Below, piece after piece: positions 26,348-35,593 of a stretch of 64,000 nucleotides of DNA (within the stretch, counting starts at the first letter, position 1; each line of letters starts with the position of its first letter). Below the pieces are notes generated by a model. It had not been told where the DNA came from and ran no database searches. It saw only the letters and a list, made by a program, of their open reading frames with translations. Origin of the DNA: Oceaniovalibus sp. ACAM 378. GTDB taxonomy: Bacteria > Pseudomonadota > Alphaproteobacteria > Rhodobacterales > Rhodobacteraceae. Position numbers and translations under genes: made by a program. The DNA is taken from contig NZ_VSJK01000012.1 in assembly GCF_008085915.1 (NCBI RefSeq), forward strand, positions 111,202 to 175,201, read 5' to 3'.

Positions 26348-29002
26348 ATGACCAGCGCTGCCGCCGCCGTCACACCGATGATGGCACAATATCTTGCCAT
26401 CAAAGCGGACCATCCCCATGCCCTGCTGTTTTACCGCATGGGCGATTTTTACGAGATGTTCTTTGACGATGCCGTCGCGGCTGCCGAAGCGCTGGATATC
26501 GCGCTGACCAAGCGTGGCAAACATCTGGAGGAAGACATCCCCATGTGCGGCGTGCCGTTCCATGCCGCGGAAGGATATCTGCTGACCCTGATCCGCAAGG
26601 GGTTTCGCGTTGCGGTTGCCGAACAGTTGGAGAACCCCGCCGAGGCCAAAAAGCGCGGCGCGAAATCCGTGGTGGAGCGCGGCGTTGTGCGGCTGGTTAC
26701 CCCCGGCACCCTGACTGAAGACAGTCTTTTGGTGGCGCGGCAGAACAACTTTCTGGCGGCACATGCGGAAATCCGCGACGACGCCGCGCTGGCATGGGTC
26801 GATATTTCGACTGGCGAATTTCGCGTCACCCAATGCCCCGTTGTGCGGCTGGGTGCCGATCTGGCGCGCATCGCCCCGCGCGAAGTTCTGGTCGCCGACA
26901 CCCGCGAGGCTGATTTGACCCCGATCATTACCGATATGGGTGCGGCGATCACGCCCATGTCGCGGGGCAGTTTCGATTCGGCCGGCGGGGAAAAGCGGCT
27001 GTGTGCCTTGTTCCATGTGGGGTCGCTGGATGCTTTCGGCGCATTCACCCGGGCCGAGGTGTCTGCCATGGCGGCCCTTGTCGAATATCTTGACCTGACC
27101 CAGCGGGGCAATTTGCCGCTGCTGCGCCCGCCAGTCCGTGAAGCGGCGGAACGCGTCATGCAGATCGACGCCGCAACCCGCCGTAACCTTGAACTCACCC
27201 GCAGCCTGTCGGGCGGGCGCGACGGATCGCTGATCGCCGCCATCGACCGCACGCTGACGGCGGGCGGTGGGCGGTTGCTTGATCGGCGGATGAACAGCCC
27301 ATCGCGGGTGCTGGACACGATTCAGGCCCGGCAGGCGGGGGTGCGTGCGCTGGTGTCTGATGTGCGGCTGTCCGAGGATCTGCGCGCCGATCTGCGCCGG
27401 GTGCCCGATATGGACCGTGCGCTGTCACGTCTGGCGCTGGATCGCGGCGGCCCCCGCGATTTGACCGCAATGCGCGCCGGGTTGGAGCGCGCGTGCGATA
27501 TTGCCAAGCGTATTACCGGCGATATGCCACAGATTATCTCCGAGGCATTGCACGCGTTGGGCGGGCACGGTGATCTGACCGCATTGCTCGACCGAGCACT
27601 GATCGCCGAGCCGCCATTACTGGTGCGCGATGGTGGTTTCATCGCCCAAGGCTATGACGCCGAGCTGGACGAGGCGCGCACCCTGCGCGACGAAGGGCGC
27701 GGCGTGATCGCCGGGATGCAGGCGGATTATGCGGCGCAATGCGGCGTGCCTACGCTGAAGATCCGCCACAACAATGTGCTGGGTTACTTTATCGAAACCA
27801 CGGCCACCCATGCCGAAAAAATGTTGTCTCCACCGCTGAACGACACGTTCATCCATCGCCAGACCACGGCCAGCGCTGTGCGGTTCACCACCGTTCCGCT
27901 GAGCGAACTTGAGACAAAGATCCTGAACGCCGGGTCGCGGGCGCTGGAGATTGAAAAGCGGCTCTATGCCAGCTTGAAAGACGCTGTTCTAGCCTCGGCC
28001 GCACGGATCGGCGTGACCGCTGCGGCGCTTGCCGAACTCGATCTGCTGGCCGCACTTGCCGATCTGGCCCGGGGCGAGGATTGGTGCGCCCCAGTGATCG
28101 ACGACAGCCGGGTGTTTCACGTCACCGGCGGACGGCATCCGGTGGTGGAACAGGCGCTGCGCCGACAGGGCAAGGGCGGATTCATCGCCAATGACTGCCA
28201 TCTGTCCGAACCCGACAGCCCCACCGCGATCTGGCTGCTGACCGGCCCCAACATGGCGGGTAAATCAACGTTCCTGCGGCAGAACGCTCTGATTGCCCTG
28301 CTGGCGCAGATGGGCAGTTTTGTCCCCGCGAAAGAAGCGCGCATCGGCATCGTGTCGCAACTGTTCAGCCGGGTCGGCGCTGCCGATGATCTGGCGCGGG
28401 GGCGATCGACTTTCATGGTGGAAATGGTCGAAACCGCTGCTATCCTCAATCAAGCCGATGATCGTGCATTGGTTATTCTGGATGAAATCGGCCGCGGCAC
28501 CGCCACCTATGACGGGCTGTCCATCGCCTGGGCCACAATGGAGCATCTGCACGACGTTAACCGTTGCCGCGCCCTGTTCGCCACCCATTACCACGAGATG
28601 ACACAGCTGGCCGACCGCCTGTCCGGGGCGCAGAACGCCACCGTGACGGTCAAGGAGTGGAAGGGTGACGTGGTGTTCCTGCACGAGGTCCGCAAGGGCT
28701 CGGCAGACCGGTCTTACGGGGTGCAGGTTGCACGGTTGGCGGGCCTGCCCGACCCTGTGGTCGCCCGTGCCCGTGTTGTGCTTGAGGCGCTGGAAACAGG
28801 CGAACGGGAAGGCGGCGGGAAAAAGGCGACACTGATCGATGATCTGCCGCTGTTCTCGATTGTCGCCACCCCTGCCCCGGTTGCCGTGAAATCACCCGCA
28901 TTGGACCGGTTGCGCGACATTCGCCCCGATGAGCTTTCACCCATCGAGGCATTGAAGCTGATTTACGAGCTCAAGACTCTTTCGGCTTCGGGGTCGAGCT
29001 GA
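26348..29002 (+). CDS. mutS: DNA mismatch repair protein MutS
   Basis: Recognises base mismatches and small loops; 884 residues from the ATG at 26348 with GGGGGA before it (the ATG at 26279 would add 23 unconserved residues). The mismatch-reading motif is FYE (Phe34, Glu36) in RMGDFYEMFF. The C-terminal ATPase has TGPNMAGKSTFLRQ (from about residue 632), DEIGRGTATYDG and ATHYHE. The end overlaps the convergent grpE by 32 bases, so both genes read through each other's ends. Confidence 0.97.
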   Translation: MTSAAAAVTPMMAQYLAIKADHPHALLFYRMGDFYEMFFDDAVAAAEALDIALTKRGKHLEEDIPMCGVPFHAAEGYLLTLIRKGFRVAVAEQLENPAEAKKRGAKSVVERGVVRLVTPGTLTEDSLLVARQNNFLAAHAEIRDDAALAWVDISTGEFRVTQCPVVRLGADLARIAPREVLVADTREADLTPIITDMGAAITPMSRGSFDSAGGEKRLCALFHVGSLDAFGAFTRAEVSAMAALVEYLDLTQRGNLPLLRPPVREAAERVMQIDAATRRNLELTRSLSGGRDGSLIAAIDRTLTAGGGRLLDRRMNSPSRVLDTIQARQAGVRALVSDVRLSEDLRADLRRVPDMDRALSRLALDRGGPRDLTAMRAGLERACDIAKRITGDMPQIISEALHALGGHGDLTALLDRALIAEPPLLVRDGGFIAQGYDAELDEARTLRDEGRGVIAGMQADYAAQCGVPTLKIRHNNVLGYFIETTATHAEKMLSPPLNDTFIHRQTTASAVRFTTVPLSELETKILNAGSRALEIEKRLYASLKDAVLASAARIGVTAAALAELDLLAALADLARGEDWCAPVIDDSRVFHVTGGRHPVVEQALRRQGKGGFIANDCHLSEPDSPTAIWLLTGPNMAGKSTFLRQNALIALLAQMGSFVPAKEARIGIVSQLFSRVGAADDLARGRSTFMVEMVETAAILNQADDRALVILDEIGRGTATYDGLSIAWATMEHLHDVNRCRALFATHYHEMTQLADRLSGAQNATVTVKEWKGDVVFLHEVRKGSADRSYGVQVARLAGLPDPVVARARVVLEALETGEREGGGKKATLIDDLPLFSIVATPAPVAVKSPALDRLRDIRPDELSPIEALKLIYELKTLSASGSS

Positions 29003-29588
29003 CGCCGACCTGCGCCGCCCGCAACAGCCGGTCATGGAGCACGAACCCGGTTCCCATCACCTGAATGATATCGCCCGCCTTGGAACCCGGCACCGGCGCC
29101 TCGAACATCGCCTGATGCAGCTTGGGGTCGAACCTATCGCCGATCTCGGGCGTAATCGGCTCGATCCCATGCTTGGCAAGCACTGAAATAAGTTCGCGCA
29201 TCGTCAGCTCGATCCCGTCCAGCAACGCCTTGTTCGACGCGCGCTGTTCGTCGGTGACGACTTCAAGCGCGCGCTTCAGGTTATCGAAGACGGGCAGAAT
29301 GTCGCGCGACAGTTTCGATCCGCCGTATTGTTCCGCCTCGCGACGGTCACGGTCGGACCGCTTGCGCGCATTTTCCGCATCGGCCAGCGCACGCATGAAT
29401 CGATCACGGTATTGGTCACGATCGGCGCGCAGAGCGTCCAGTTCGGCCAACGGATCTTCCGGCTCACCCTCGGCCAGATCGTCGAGCGACTGTGGCCCGA
29501 CACCTTTTTTCTCGGGGAACCCTTTTTCCGAGGCAAGCATTTCCTCAATTGCGCGTTCGATGTCTTTTTCTGGTCTCGTCATGTTCAT
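28971..29588 (-). CDS. grpE: GrpE nucleotide exchange factor
   Basis: Co-chaperone that releases ADP from DnaK; 205 residues (start could instead be the ATG at 29582). A charged N-terminal coiled-coil (about residues 45-100, DALRADRDQYRDRFMRALADAENARKR split here for length) leads to the beta-domain with PEIGDRFDPKLHQAMFE and GFVLHDRLLRAAQVGVS, a strong GrpE C-terminal signature. It lies seven bases after hrcA, forming the hrcA-grpE operon. Confidence 0.96.
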   Translation of the reverse strand: MNMTRPEKDIERAIEEMLASEKGFPEKKGVGPQSLDDLAEGEPEDPLAELDALRADRDQYRDRFMRALADAENARKRSDRDRREAEQYGGSKLSRDILPVFDNLKRALEVVTDEQRASNKALLDGIELTMRELISVLAKHGIEPITPEIGDRFDPKLHQAMFEAPVPGSKAGDIIQVMGTGFVLHDRLLRAAQVGVSSTPKPKES

Positions 29589-29595
29589 TACCCAA

Positions 29596-30660
29596 TCAAC
29601 CTCGGTCGGTCAGCAGCTTACCAACCATCTGCGCCGTGTAATCCACGATCGGAACAATCCTGCCATAGTTCAGCCGGGTCGGTCCGATCACGCCGACGGC
29701 GCCAATGATCTTACGGTCAGCGTTCATATATGGGGAAACCACCAGAGAGGAACCCGAAAGTGAAAAAAGCTTGTTCTCAGAGCCGATAAAAATGCGCACC
29801 CCCTCGCCTTCATCGGTTAATTCCAGAAACTCGGCGATATCGCGCTTGCGCTCCAGGTCGTCAAACAAGGTTCGGATGCGGTCCAGGTCTTCGGTTTCGG
29901 TGGCGCCCGCCAACAGGTTTGCCCGACCCCGCACAATCAGACGTTCATATCGCTCGCCTTCATTCTCCCAGATTGCCAGCCCGCTTTCCACCAGATCGGC
30001 GGCCAGCGCGTCAAGTTCCTGTCGCCGGGTCGCGATTTCACGCTCGGTTGTGCTGCGCAACTCGCTCAGCGTCTTGCCCATGGCCAACGCATTCAGAAAA
30101 TTCGCCGCCTCGCGCATGGAACTGGGCGTCTGACCAGCCGGGGGATGAAACAGGCGGTTTTCCACGTGGCCATCGCCAAAAACAATCACCACAAGCGCGC
30201 GTTCCGCCGACAGGCTGACGAACTCCAGATGTTTGATCGGTGCCTCGTGCTTGGGCGCCAGCACCACACTGGCCCCACGGGTGGCCGTTGAAAGCGCGCT
30301 GCCGACCCTGTCAAGCAAGCCGCCCACATCGCTTTCGTTTTTCCCAAGGGTGGCATCGATCTTTTCGCGGTCGGTTTCCGTCAGATTGCCGATCTCAAGC
30401 AATCCGTCGACAAACATCCGCAACCCTTGCTGCGTCGGTATCCGCCCGGCCGAAACATGGGGGCTGTTCAGCAAACCCAGATGTTCCAGATCCTGCATGA
30501 CGTTGCGCACCGTTGCCGCGCTGACCTTTTCGGTCATCGTGCGCGTTAGGGTCCGCGACCCCACGGGATCGCCGGATTCAAGGTATCCTTCGACCACCCG
30601 GCGAAACACTTCGCGTGAGCGGTCGTTCATCTGCGCCAGTAATTTGGAAGCATCGGTCAT
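29596..30660 (-). CDS. hrcA: Heat-inducible transcription repressor HrcA
   Basis: Winged-helix repressor of groESL in alphaproteobacteria; 354 residues from the ATG at 30660, with GGAGGGTGA before it. The N-terminal DNA-binding region reads REVFRRVVEGYLESGDPVGS and VSAATVRNVMQDLEHLGLL; the central GAF-like and inserted dimerisation parts follow, and the C-terminal segment is GVIGPTRLNYGRIVPIVDY. I see no CIRCE operator upstream, so self-repression is not supported by the sequence. Confidence 0.95.
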   Translation of the reverse strand: MTDASKLLAQMNDRSREVFRRVVEGYLESGDPVGSRTLTRTMTEKVSAATVRNVMQDLEHLGLLNSPHVSAGRIPTQQGLRMFVDGLLEIGNLTETDREKIDATLGKNESDVGGLLDRVGSALSTATRGASVVLAPKHEAPIKHLEFVSLSAERALVVIVFGDGHVENRLFHPPAGQTPSSMREAANFLNALAMGKTLSELRSTTEREIATRRQELDALAADLVESGLAIWENEGERYERLIVRGRANLLAGATETEDLDRIRTLFDDLERKRDIAEFLELTDEGEGVRIFIGSENKLFSLSGSSLVVSPYMNADRKIIGAVGVIGPTRLNYGRIVPIVDYTAQMVGKLLTDRG

Positions 30661-30783
30661 CGCGTCACCCTCCGGATGTGCGGGTGCAGTTAGACCGGAG
30701 TGCGCGTATAAGGTCAATCGGCGGGGGTTGCACCGGATGCGCGGCCATGGGTATCACCGCGCAGAATTTGCAAAGGACATGCC

Positions 30784-31494
30784 ATGCGCCCCTCTGGCCG
30801 TAAACTGGACGAAATGCGTCCGATCACCATCGAAACCGGCTTTACCCGCCATGCCGAAGGATCGTGCCTGATCAAGTGCGGCGATACACATGTTCTGTGT
30901 ACCGCCTCAATCGAAGATCGCCCGCCTCCGTTTCTGAAAAACACCGGTCTGGGCTGGGTCACCGCCGAATACGGTATGCTGCCCCGCGCCACCCACACCC
31001 GCATGCGCCGCGAGGCCAAGAACGGCCAATCCGGTCGTACCCAGGAAATTCAGCGCCTGATCGGTCGCTCCCTGCGTGCAGGCATCGACCGGGTGGCTCT
31101 GGGCGAGCGGCAGATCAGCATCGACTGTGATGTGCTTCAGGCCGATGGCGGCACCCGTTGTGCCTCGATCACCGGTGGTTGGGTTGCTTTGCGGCTTGCG
31201 GTGAACAAGTTGATGAAGGCCGGCGACGTTGTGACCGATCCGATCATCGATCATGTGGCGGCGGTGTCCTGTGGCTTGTACGCCGGCCAACCGGTGCTTG
31301 ATCTGGACTATCCCGAGGACAGCGAAGCCGGCGTTGACGGCAATTTTGTGCTGCTCGGCTCGGGCCGTCTGGTCGAAGTGCAGATGTCGGCAGAAGGCGC
31401 GACATTCTCACGCGACGAAATGGCCGAACTGCTGGATCTGGCCGACAAGGGCAAGGCAGCTCTGGTGGCGGCACAAAAGGCAGCCGTGGCATGA
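30784..31494 (+). CDS. rph: Ribonuclease PH
   Basis: Phosphorolytic 3'-5' exoribonuclease that trims tRNA precursors; 236 residues, typical length. It starts [14 protein letters not shown] and has [38 protein letters not shown] and [10 protein letters not shown], all characteristic. It is divergent from hrcA (123 bases apart), overlaps rdgB by ATGA at 31491-31494, and heads the rph-rdgB-hemW operon. Confidence 0.97.
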   Translation: MRPSGRKLDEMRPITIETGFTRHAEGSCLIKCGDTHVLCTASIEDRPPPFLKNTGLGWVTAEYGMLPRATHTRMRREAKNGQSGRTQEIQRLIGRSLRAGIDRVALGERQISIDCDVLQADGGTRCASITGGWVALRLAVNKLMKAGDVVTDPIIDHVAAVSCGLYAGQPVLDLDYPEDSEAGVDGNFVLLGSGRLVEVQMSAEGATFSRDEMAELLDLADKGKAALVAAQKAAVA

Positions 31495-32102
31495 CACGCC
31501 GGTTCTCTGGTGAGCGACTGCTCATCGCGACACATAACGCGGGCAAGTTGGAGGAGATCGCCGATCTTCTCCGCCCGTTTTCTGTCGCGGTGGTGTCTGC
31601 CGGAGAGTTGGGCCTGCCCGAACCAATCGAGGATGGCACAACCTTTGTCGAAAACGCCCGCACGAAGGCCCACGCCGCCGCTAAGGCCAGTGGCCTGATC
31701 GCCCTGTCCGACGACTCGGGGATCGAGATTGACGCGCTGGATGGCGCGCCGGGCGTCTATACCGCCGACTGGGCCGAAACGCCTCAGGGCCGGGATTTCA
31801 CAATGGCGATGTCCCGGACGCACGACAAGTTAGAGGCGGCGAATGCACCCCATCCGCGTACAGCGCGGTTTTGCTGTACCTTGGTGATGGCCTGGCCCGA
31901 TGGCCATGACGAAGTGTTCCCGGGCGTCATGCCCGGTCAGGTCGTCTGGCCCATGCGCGGCGAACAGGGGCACGGGTATGACCCCATCTTCATGCCGGAT
32001 GGTTATAATATAACATTTGGTGAAATGGATCGCATGGAAAAGAACCGCATCAGCCACCGCGCCGACGCCTTTCGCAAACTTGTGGCAGGTTGTTTTGCCT
32101 GA
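31491..32102 (+). CDS. rdgB: XTP/dITP diphosphatase (Ham1 family)
   Basis: House-cleaning pyrophosphatase that removes ITP, dITP and XTP; 203 residues. Motifs: [11 protein letters not shown] at the N-terminus, [13 protein letters not shown], the catalytic [20 protein letters not shown], and [11 protein letters not shown] with the base-specificity region. The end [16 protein letters not shown] is the usual Ham1 C-terminus. Start overlaps the rph stop. Confidence 0.97.
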   Translation: MTRRFSGERLLIATHNAGKLEEIADLLRPFSVAVVSAGELGLPEPIEDGTTFVENARTKAHAAAKASGLIALSDDSGIEIDALDGAPGVYTADWAETPQGRDFTMAMSRTHDKLEAANAPHPRTARFCCTLVMAWPDGHDEVFPGVMPGQVVWPMRGEQGHGYDPIFMPDGYNITFGEMDRMEKNRISHRADAFRKLVAGCFA

Positions 32103-33270
32103 CGATTGGCAGGCAGGCGGGTTTGGGCTTTATGTGCATTGGCCATTCTGCCAATCGAAATGCCCCTATTGCGACTTCAACAGTCACGTTACTACCCGGG
32201 TCGACCAAAATGCATGGCGGGTCGCGCTTATTTCGGAAATCCGTCGGCAAGCGGCCTTGGTTCCCGATCGTGTCCTGAACACGATATTCTTCGGCGGCGG
32301 CACACCCAGCCTGATGAATCCGGATGTTGTATCAGCCGTTATCGATACCGCACGCGCCTGTTGGCCCACCGCGAACGATCTTGAAATTTCGCTTGAGGCA
32401 AACCCCACTTCGGTCGACTCTGGCAGGTTCCGTGACTATCGCGCGGCGGGCGTTAACCGGATCTCAATGGGGATACAGGCCCTGAATGATCCCGATCTTC
32501 GCGCTTTGGGTCGGCTGCATACCGTCGCTGAAGCGACTGCGGCCTTTGACGTTGCGCGCTCCACTTTTGACAACGTCAGCTTTGATCTGATCTATGCCAG
32601 ACAAAAACAGACGCTTGAAGAATGGCGGCAAGAGCTGACACTGGCGCTGGATATGGCGGTGGACCATCTGTCGCTCTATCAATTGACGGTAGAGGACGGA
32701 ACGGCCTTTGGGGACCGTCACGCCCGGGGGCTATTGCCCGGCCTGCCAGATGAAGACCGCAGCGCCGATATGTTCGATCTGACGCAAGAGTTGTGCGGCG
32801 CGGCCGGTCTGTCAGCCTATGAGGTTTCAAACCACGCAAGACCCGGCGCTGAATCCCGTCATAACCGGATCTATTGGCGCTATGGCGATTATGTCGGCGT
32901 GGGCCCCGGCGCCCATGGGCGTTTGACAATTGAGGGTACCAAATACGCAACCGAGGCCATCAGACAACCGGGCGGATGGATGGCGGCCCTATCGCGCGAC
33001 GAAGCACCAGACACGACCGAGATCCTGTCGCGGCGCGATCAAGCCACTGAATTCCTGATGATGGGAATGCGGTTGAGCGAAGGCATTTCCCTTGAGCGAT
33101 ATCAAACGCTGGGCAGCACATCATTGAATTCCCGCAAGATTGCCGATCTGGTCGCCGACGGGCTCGTCGAACAGACCGGCGATAATCTGCGGGCCACACA
33201 CCGCGGGCGATCAGTGTTGAACGCCGTATTGCGAAATCTGTTGGAAGATCAATTCACCCTACCGACTTGA
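32095..33270 (+). CDS. hemW: HemW, radical-SAM haem chaperone (formerly HemN-like coproporphyrinogen oxidase)
   Basis: Radical SAM protein of about 391 residues that binds haem and is thought to deliver it to respiratory proteins. The iron-sulfur cysteines are Cys19, Cys23 and Cys26 in CQSKCPYC, with the CX3CX2C spacing; FGGGTPSLM, LEANPTSV and the GPGAHG segment follow. The start is uncertain: the only ATG (32017) lies deep in rdgB, whereas a TTG at 32095, overlapping the rdgB stop by eight bases, gives the usual N-terminus. Its end overlaps convergent parB by 12 bases. Confidence 0.9.
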   Translation: MPDDWQAGGFGLYVHWPFCQSKCPYCDFNSHVTTRVDQNAWRVALISEIRRQAALVPDRVLNTIFFGGGTPSLMNPDVVSAVIDTARACWPTANDLEISLEANPTSVDSGRFRDYRAAGVNRISMGIQALNDPDLRALGRLHTVAEATAAFDVARSTFDNVSFDLIYARQKQTLEEWRQELTLALDMAVDHLSLYQLTVEDGTAFGDRHARGLLPGLPDEDRSADMFDLTQELCGAAGLSAYEVSNHARPGAESRHNRIYWRYGDYVGVGPGAHGRLTIEGTKYATEAIRQPGGWMAALSRDEAPDTTEILSRRDQATEFLMMGMRLSEGISLERYQTLGSTSLNSRKIADLVADGLVEQTGDNLRATHRGRSVLNAVLRNLLEDQFTLPT

Positions 33271-34155
33271 CGACAGCATCCTGCAAAGCTCATCCAACTC
33301 TTCCAGGGTCTTGTAACGGATCGTTATTCCACCTGATTCCTTGCCGTCATCATGGCTGATCACCACTGACATCCCAACCGCCGCCGCAAGATCTTGCTCA
33401 AGTGCGCGAGTATCGGCGTCTTTCTCAGGCTTCTGACGCGGCTTCGGCGCATCGGTTGGCCCCTTCGGACCCTTGGCAAGTTGTTCAGTTTGGCGCACTG
33501 AAAGCCCTCTGGCCACAACCTGTTTCGCCAGACCGGAAGGATCATCGGTGGTGATCAATGCCCGCGCATGACCAGTGGTAATCTCACCGTCGCGCAACAG
33601 CGCCAGAACATCCTCGGGCAGGTTCAGCAGCCGTAACAGGTTTGCGATATGGCTACGGCTTTTCCCCAAAGCCTCGGCAAGACGTTCTTGGGTATGTCCA
33701 AATCGATCCATCAACTGACGAAAGCCCGCCGCCTCTTCAACTGCGTTCAGATCGCTGCGCTGAATATTCTCAATAATCGCAATTTCAAGAACTTCCGTGT
33801 CATCCAGTTCACGAATGACTGCTGGCAGATCATGCAATTGCGCCATCTGCGCCGCACGCCAACGGCGTTCACCTGCGACAATTTCATAGCGATCAGGATT
33901 TCTGGGATTGCGTCGAAGAATAAGAGGCTGAATAACCCCCTTTTCCCGTATCGACGCGGCCAGCTCCTGAAGTTTTTCAGCCGAAAAACTCCGCCGCGGC
34001 TGATCCGGATTGGGTTCGATATGATCCACCGGAATGCGCTGATCCGCGCGACGAGACGTTCGGTCCGAACCCGACTCATCGGAAACACCAACATCTGCCA
34101 TCAATGCGGACAGCCCACGACCCAAGCCTCTGCGTTCCTGTTTTTTGTCTGTCAT
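33259..34155 (-). CDS. parB: Chromosome partitioning protein ParB
   Basis: Binds parS and spreads/clamps on DNA for chromosome segregation; 298 residues. It starts with RRGLGRGLSALMADVG, has the CTP-binding GERRWRA box (residues 95-101), the parS-reading helix-turn-helix around KSRSHIANLLRLLNLPEDV, and a C-terminal dimerisation end. Twelve bases after parA; two perfect parS sites lie in the same operon at 35540 and 37451. Confidence 0.97.
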   Translation of the reverse strand: MTDKKQERRGLGRGLSALMADVGVSDESGSDRTSRRADQRIPVDHIEPNPDQPRRSFSAEKLQELAASIREKGVIQPLILRRNPRNPDRYEIVAGERRWRAAQMAQLHDLPAVIRELDDTEVLEIAIIENIQRSDLNAVEEAAGFRQLMDRFGHTQERLAEALGKSRSHIANLLRLLNLPEDVLALLRDGEITTGHARALITTDDPSGLAKQVVARGLSVRQTEQLAKGPKGPTDAPKPRQKPEKDADTRALEQDLAAAVGMSVVISHDDGKESGGITIRYKTLEELDELCRMLSSSR

Positions 34156-34167
34156 TTTACCATCCGA

Positions 34168-34974
34168 TCAGCCAGAAATTTCGTAACGATGTACCAGTTC
34201 CCGGGCAAGTGCGCGATAGGCCACGCTCCCCTTCGACGCCGTATCATAGGTCAGAACCGGCTGTGCATATGACGGCGCTTCGCTCACCCTGACATTCCGT
34301 GGGATAATTGTCTGAAACACCAAATCACCCAGCGTTTCGCGCGAGTCCAGTTCCACCTGTTGCGCAAGCCGATTGCGGCCGTCATGCATCGTAAGAACCA
34401 CACCTTCGATCCTTAAATCCGGGTTGGCGGAATGGCGCACCTCACGAATGGTCAACATCAGTTGCGACAGCCCTTCCAGGGCAAAGAACTCACTTTGCAA
34501 CGGGACAAGGACCGAATGTGCCGCGACCATTGCATTGACCGTCAGCAGGCTCAAAGACGGAGGACAGTCGATCAGGATGAAGTCAAACGCATATTTATCG
34601 ATCGCGGGCTGTCGCAAAGCATCAAACAACAAAAAGCTGCGCTTTTCATTGGAAACCATCTGAATGTCGGCCGAACTAAGATCGGACGTCGCCGGCGAAA
34701 TCCAAAGCCCATCGAACTCCGTAATGTGAATGACATCTTCCAGCGGAGCATCGTCCAGCAAAAGATCATACGTCGTCAATTTTCGGCTGGACGATTCAAT
34801 TCCAAGACCCGTCGAAGCGTTTCCCTGCGGATCCAGATCGACGATCAACACGTTGTACCCATCTTCGGCCAACGCTGCCCCCAGGTTAATCGTGGTAGTG
34901 GTCTTACCCACCCCACCCTTTTGATTCACCACTGCAATGATACGGGCCGCGGCTGGCCTGATGGGATCAGCCAC
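34168..34974 (-). CDS. parA: Chromosome partitioning ATPase ParA
   Basis: Deviant Walker ATPase that moves ParB-parS complexes; 268 residues from a GTG at 34974, which overlaps the rsmG stop by eight bases. The P-loop is NQKGGVGKTTT (with the signature first lysine, Lys19, and Lys24), then DLDPQGNASTGLG and ILIDCPPSLSLLT. It has no N-terminal DNA-binding extension, so it is the chromosomal type (about 260-270 residues). Confidence 0.97.
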   Translation of the reverse strand: MADPIRPAAARIIAVVNQKGGVGKTTTTINLGAALAEDGYNVLIVDLDPQGNASTGLGIESSSRKLTTYDLLLDDAPLEDVIHITEFDGLWISPATSDLSSADIQMVSNEKRSFLLFDALRQPAIDKYAFDFILIDCPPSLSLLTVNAMVAAHSVLVPLQSEFFALEGLSQLMLTIREVRHSANPDLRIEGVVLTMHDGRNRLAQQVELDSRETLGDLVFQTIIPRNVRVSEAPSYAQPVLTYDTASKGSVAYRALARELVHRYEISG

Positions 34975-35593
34975 GTCTGAACTCTCCTATTGCCAGCACA
35001 GTCGCACTCGGGTCCGTCTTGCTGGAGTGCTTTTTAGCGTCAAAAATCCACTCCTTACGGGCATCGGATATCTCTTGATCAGCCGTCGCGCCCTTCGGGA
35101 AAATACATAGGCTCAGTGGCGCTCTGTGCCTTTCGGCCAAATCCAACAATTTTGGCAAAGGCGCGAGCGCGCGTGCAGAAATTATATGTGCGTTCACTGG
35201 TGGAGTTTCCTCGATGCGCGATGACAAGATATTTACAGAGGTGTCCGTTTCCCTTGCGACTGCGCGCATAAAAGTTGATTTTCGCTGATCGCTCTCTAAC
35301 AAGATAAAGTCAAATGAAGTCTTATAGTCCGCACCAACCATAGCCAGCACAAGTCCCGGGAACCCCGCACCGCTTCCCATGTCGAGCCATCTTCCCTCAC
35401 TTCTGTCAGCAAATTCGAGCAACTGAACAGAGTCAGCAATGTGCCGAGTCCAAAATTGAGTAAGCGTTGCGCTGGAAACCAGATTGATCCGTCTATTCCA
35501 CTCGGCAAGGAGCGCTTGATAGATTTCGAGACGCTTTAATGTTTCACGTGAAACAACCGGATGACCTACGATGAACTCCGACATAGACTGCAT
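34967..35593 (-). CDS. rsmG: 16S rRNA (guanine-527-N7) methyltransferase
   Basis: Methylates G527 of 16S rRNA; 208 residues from the ATG at 35593, which shares its A with the mnmG stop (TGATG) and has AAGG seven bases before it. A TTG immediately upstream and an ATG at 35584 are alternatives. SAM motif LDMGSGAGFPGLVLA, and NLVSSATLTQFWTRHIADSVQLL, are typical. Codons near the N-terminus (VSRET) are formed by a perfect parS site. Confidence 0.95.
   Translation of the reverse strand: MQSMSEFIVGHPVVSRETLKRLEIYQALLAEWNRRINLVSSATLTQFWTRHIADSVQLLEFADRSEGRWLDMGSGAGFPGLVLAMVGADYKTSFDFILLESDQRKSTFMRAVARETDTSVNILSSRIEETPPVNAHIISARALAPLPKLLDLAERHRAPLSLCIFPKGATADQEISDARKEWIFDAKKHSSKTDPSATVLAIGEFRRG
35540..35555. 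repeat. parS: parS site within the start region of rsmG
   Basis: TGTTTCACGTGAAACA, a perfect 16-base palindrome identical to the well-known ParB-binding consensus. It lies inside the rsmG coding sequence, encoding Val-Ser-Arg-Glu-Thr near residue 14. Confidence 0.95.

Noticed and set aside
30661..30783. Possible CIRCE operator for HrcA
   Set aside because: I looked for TTAGCACTC-N9-GAGTGCTAA on both strands between hrcA and rph and found no credible match.
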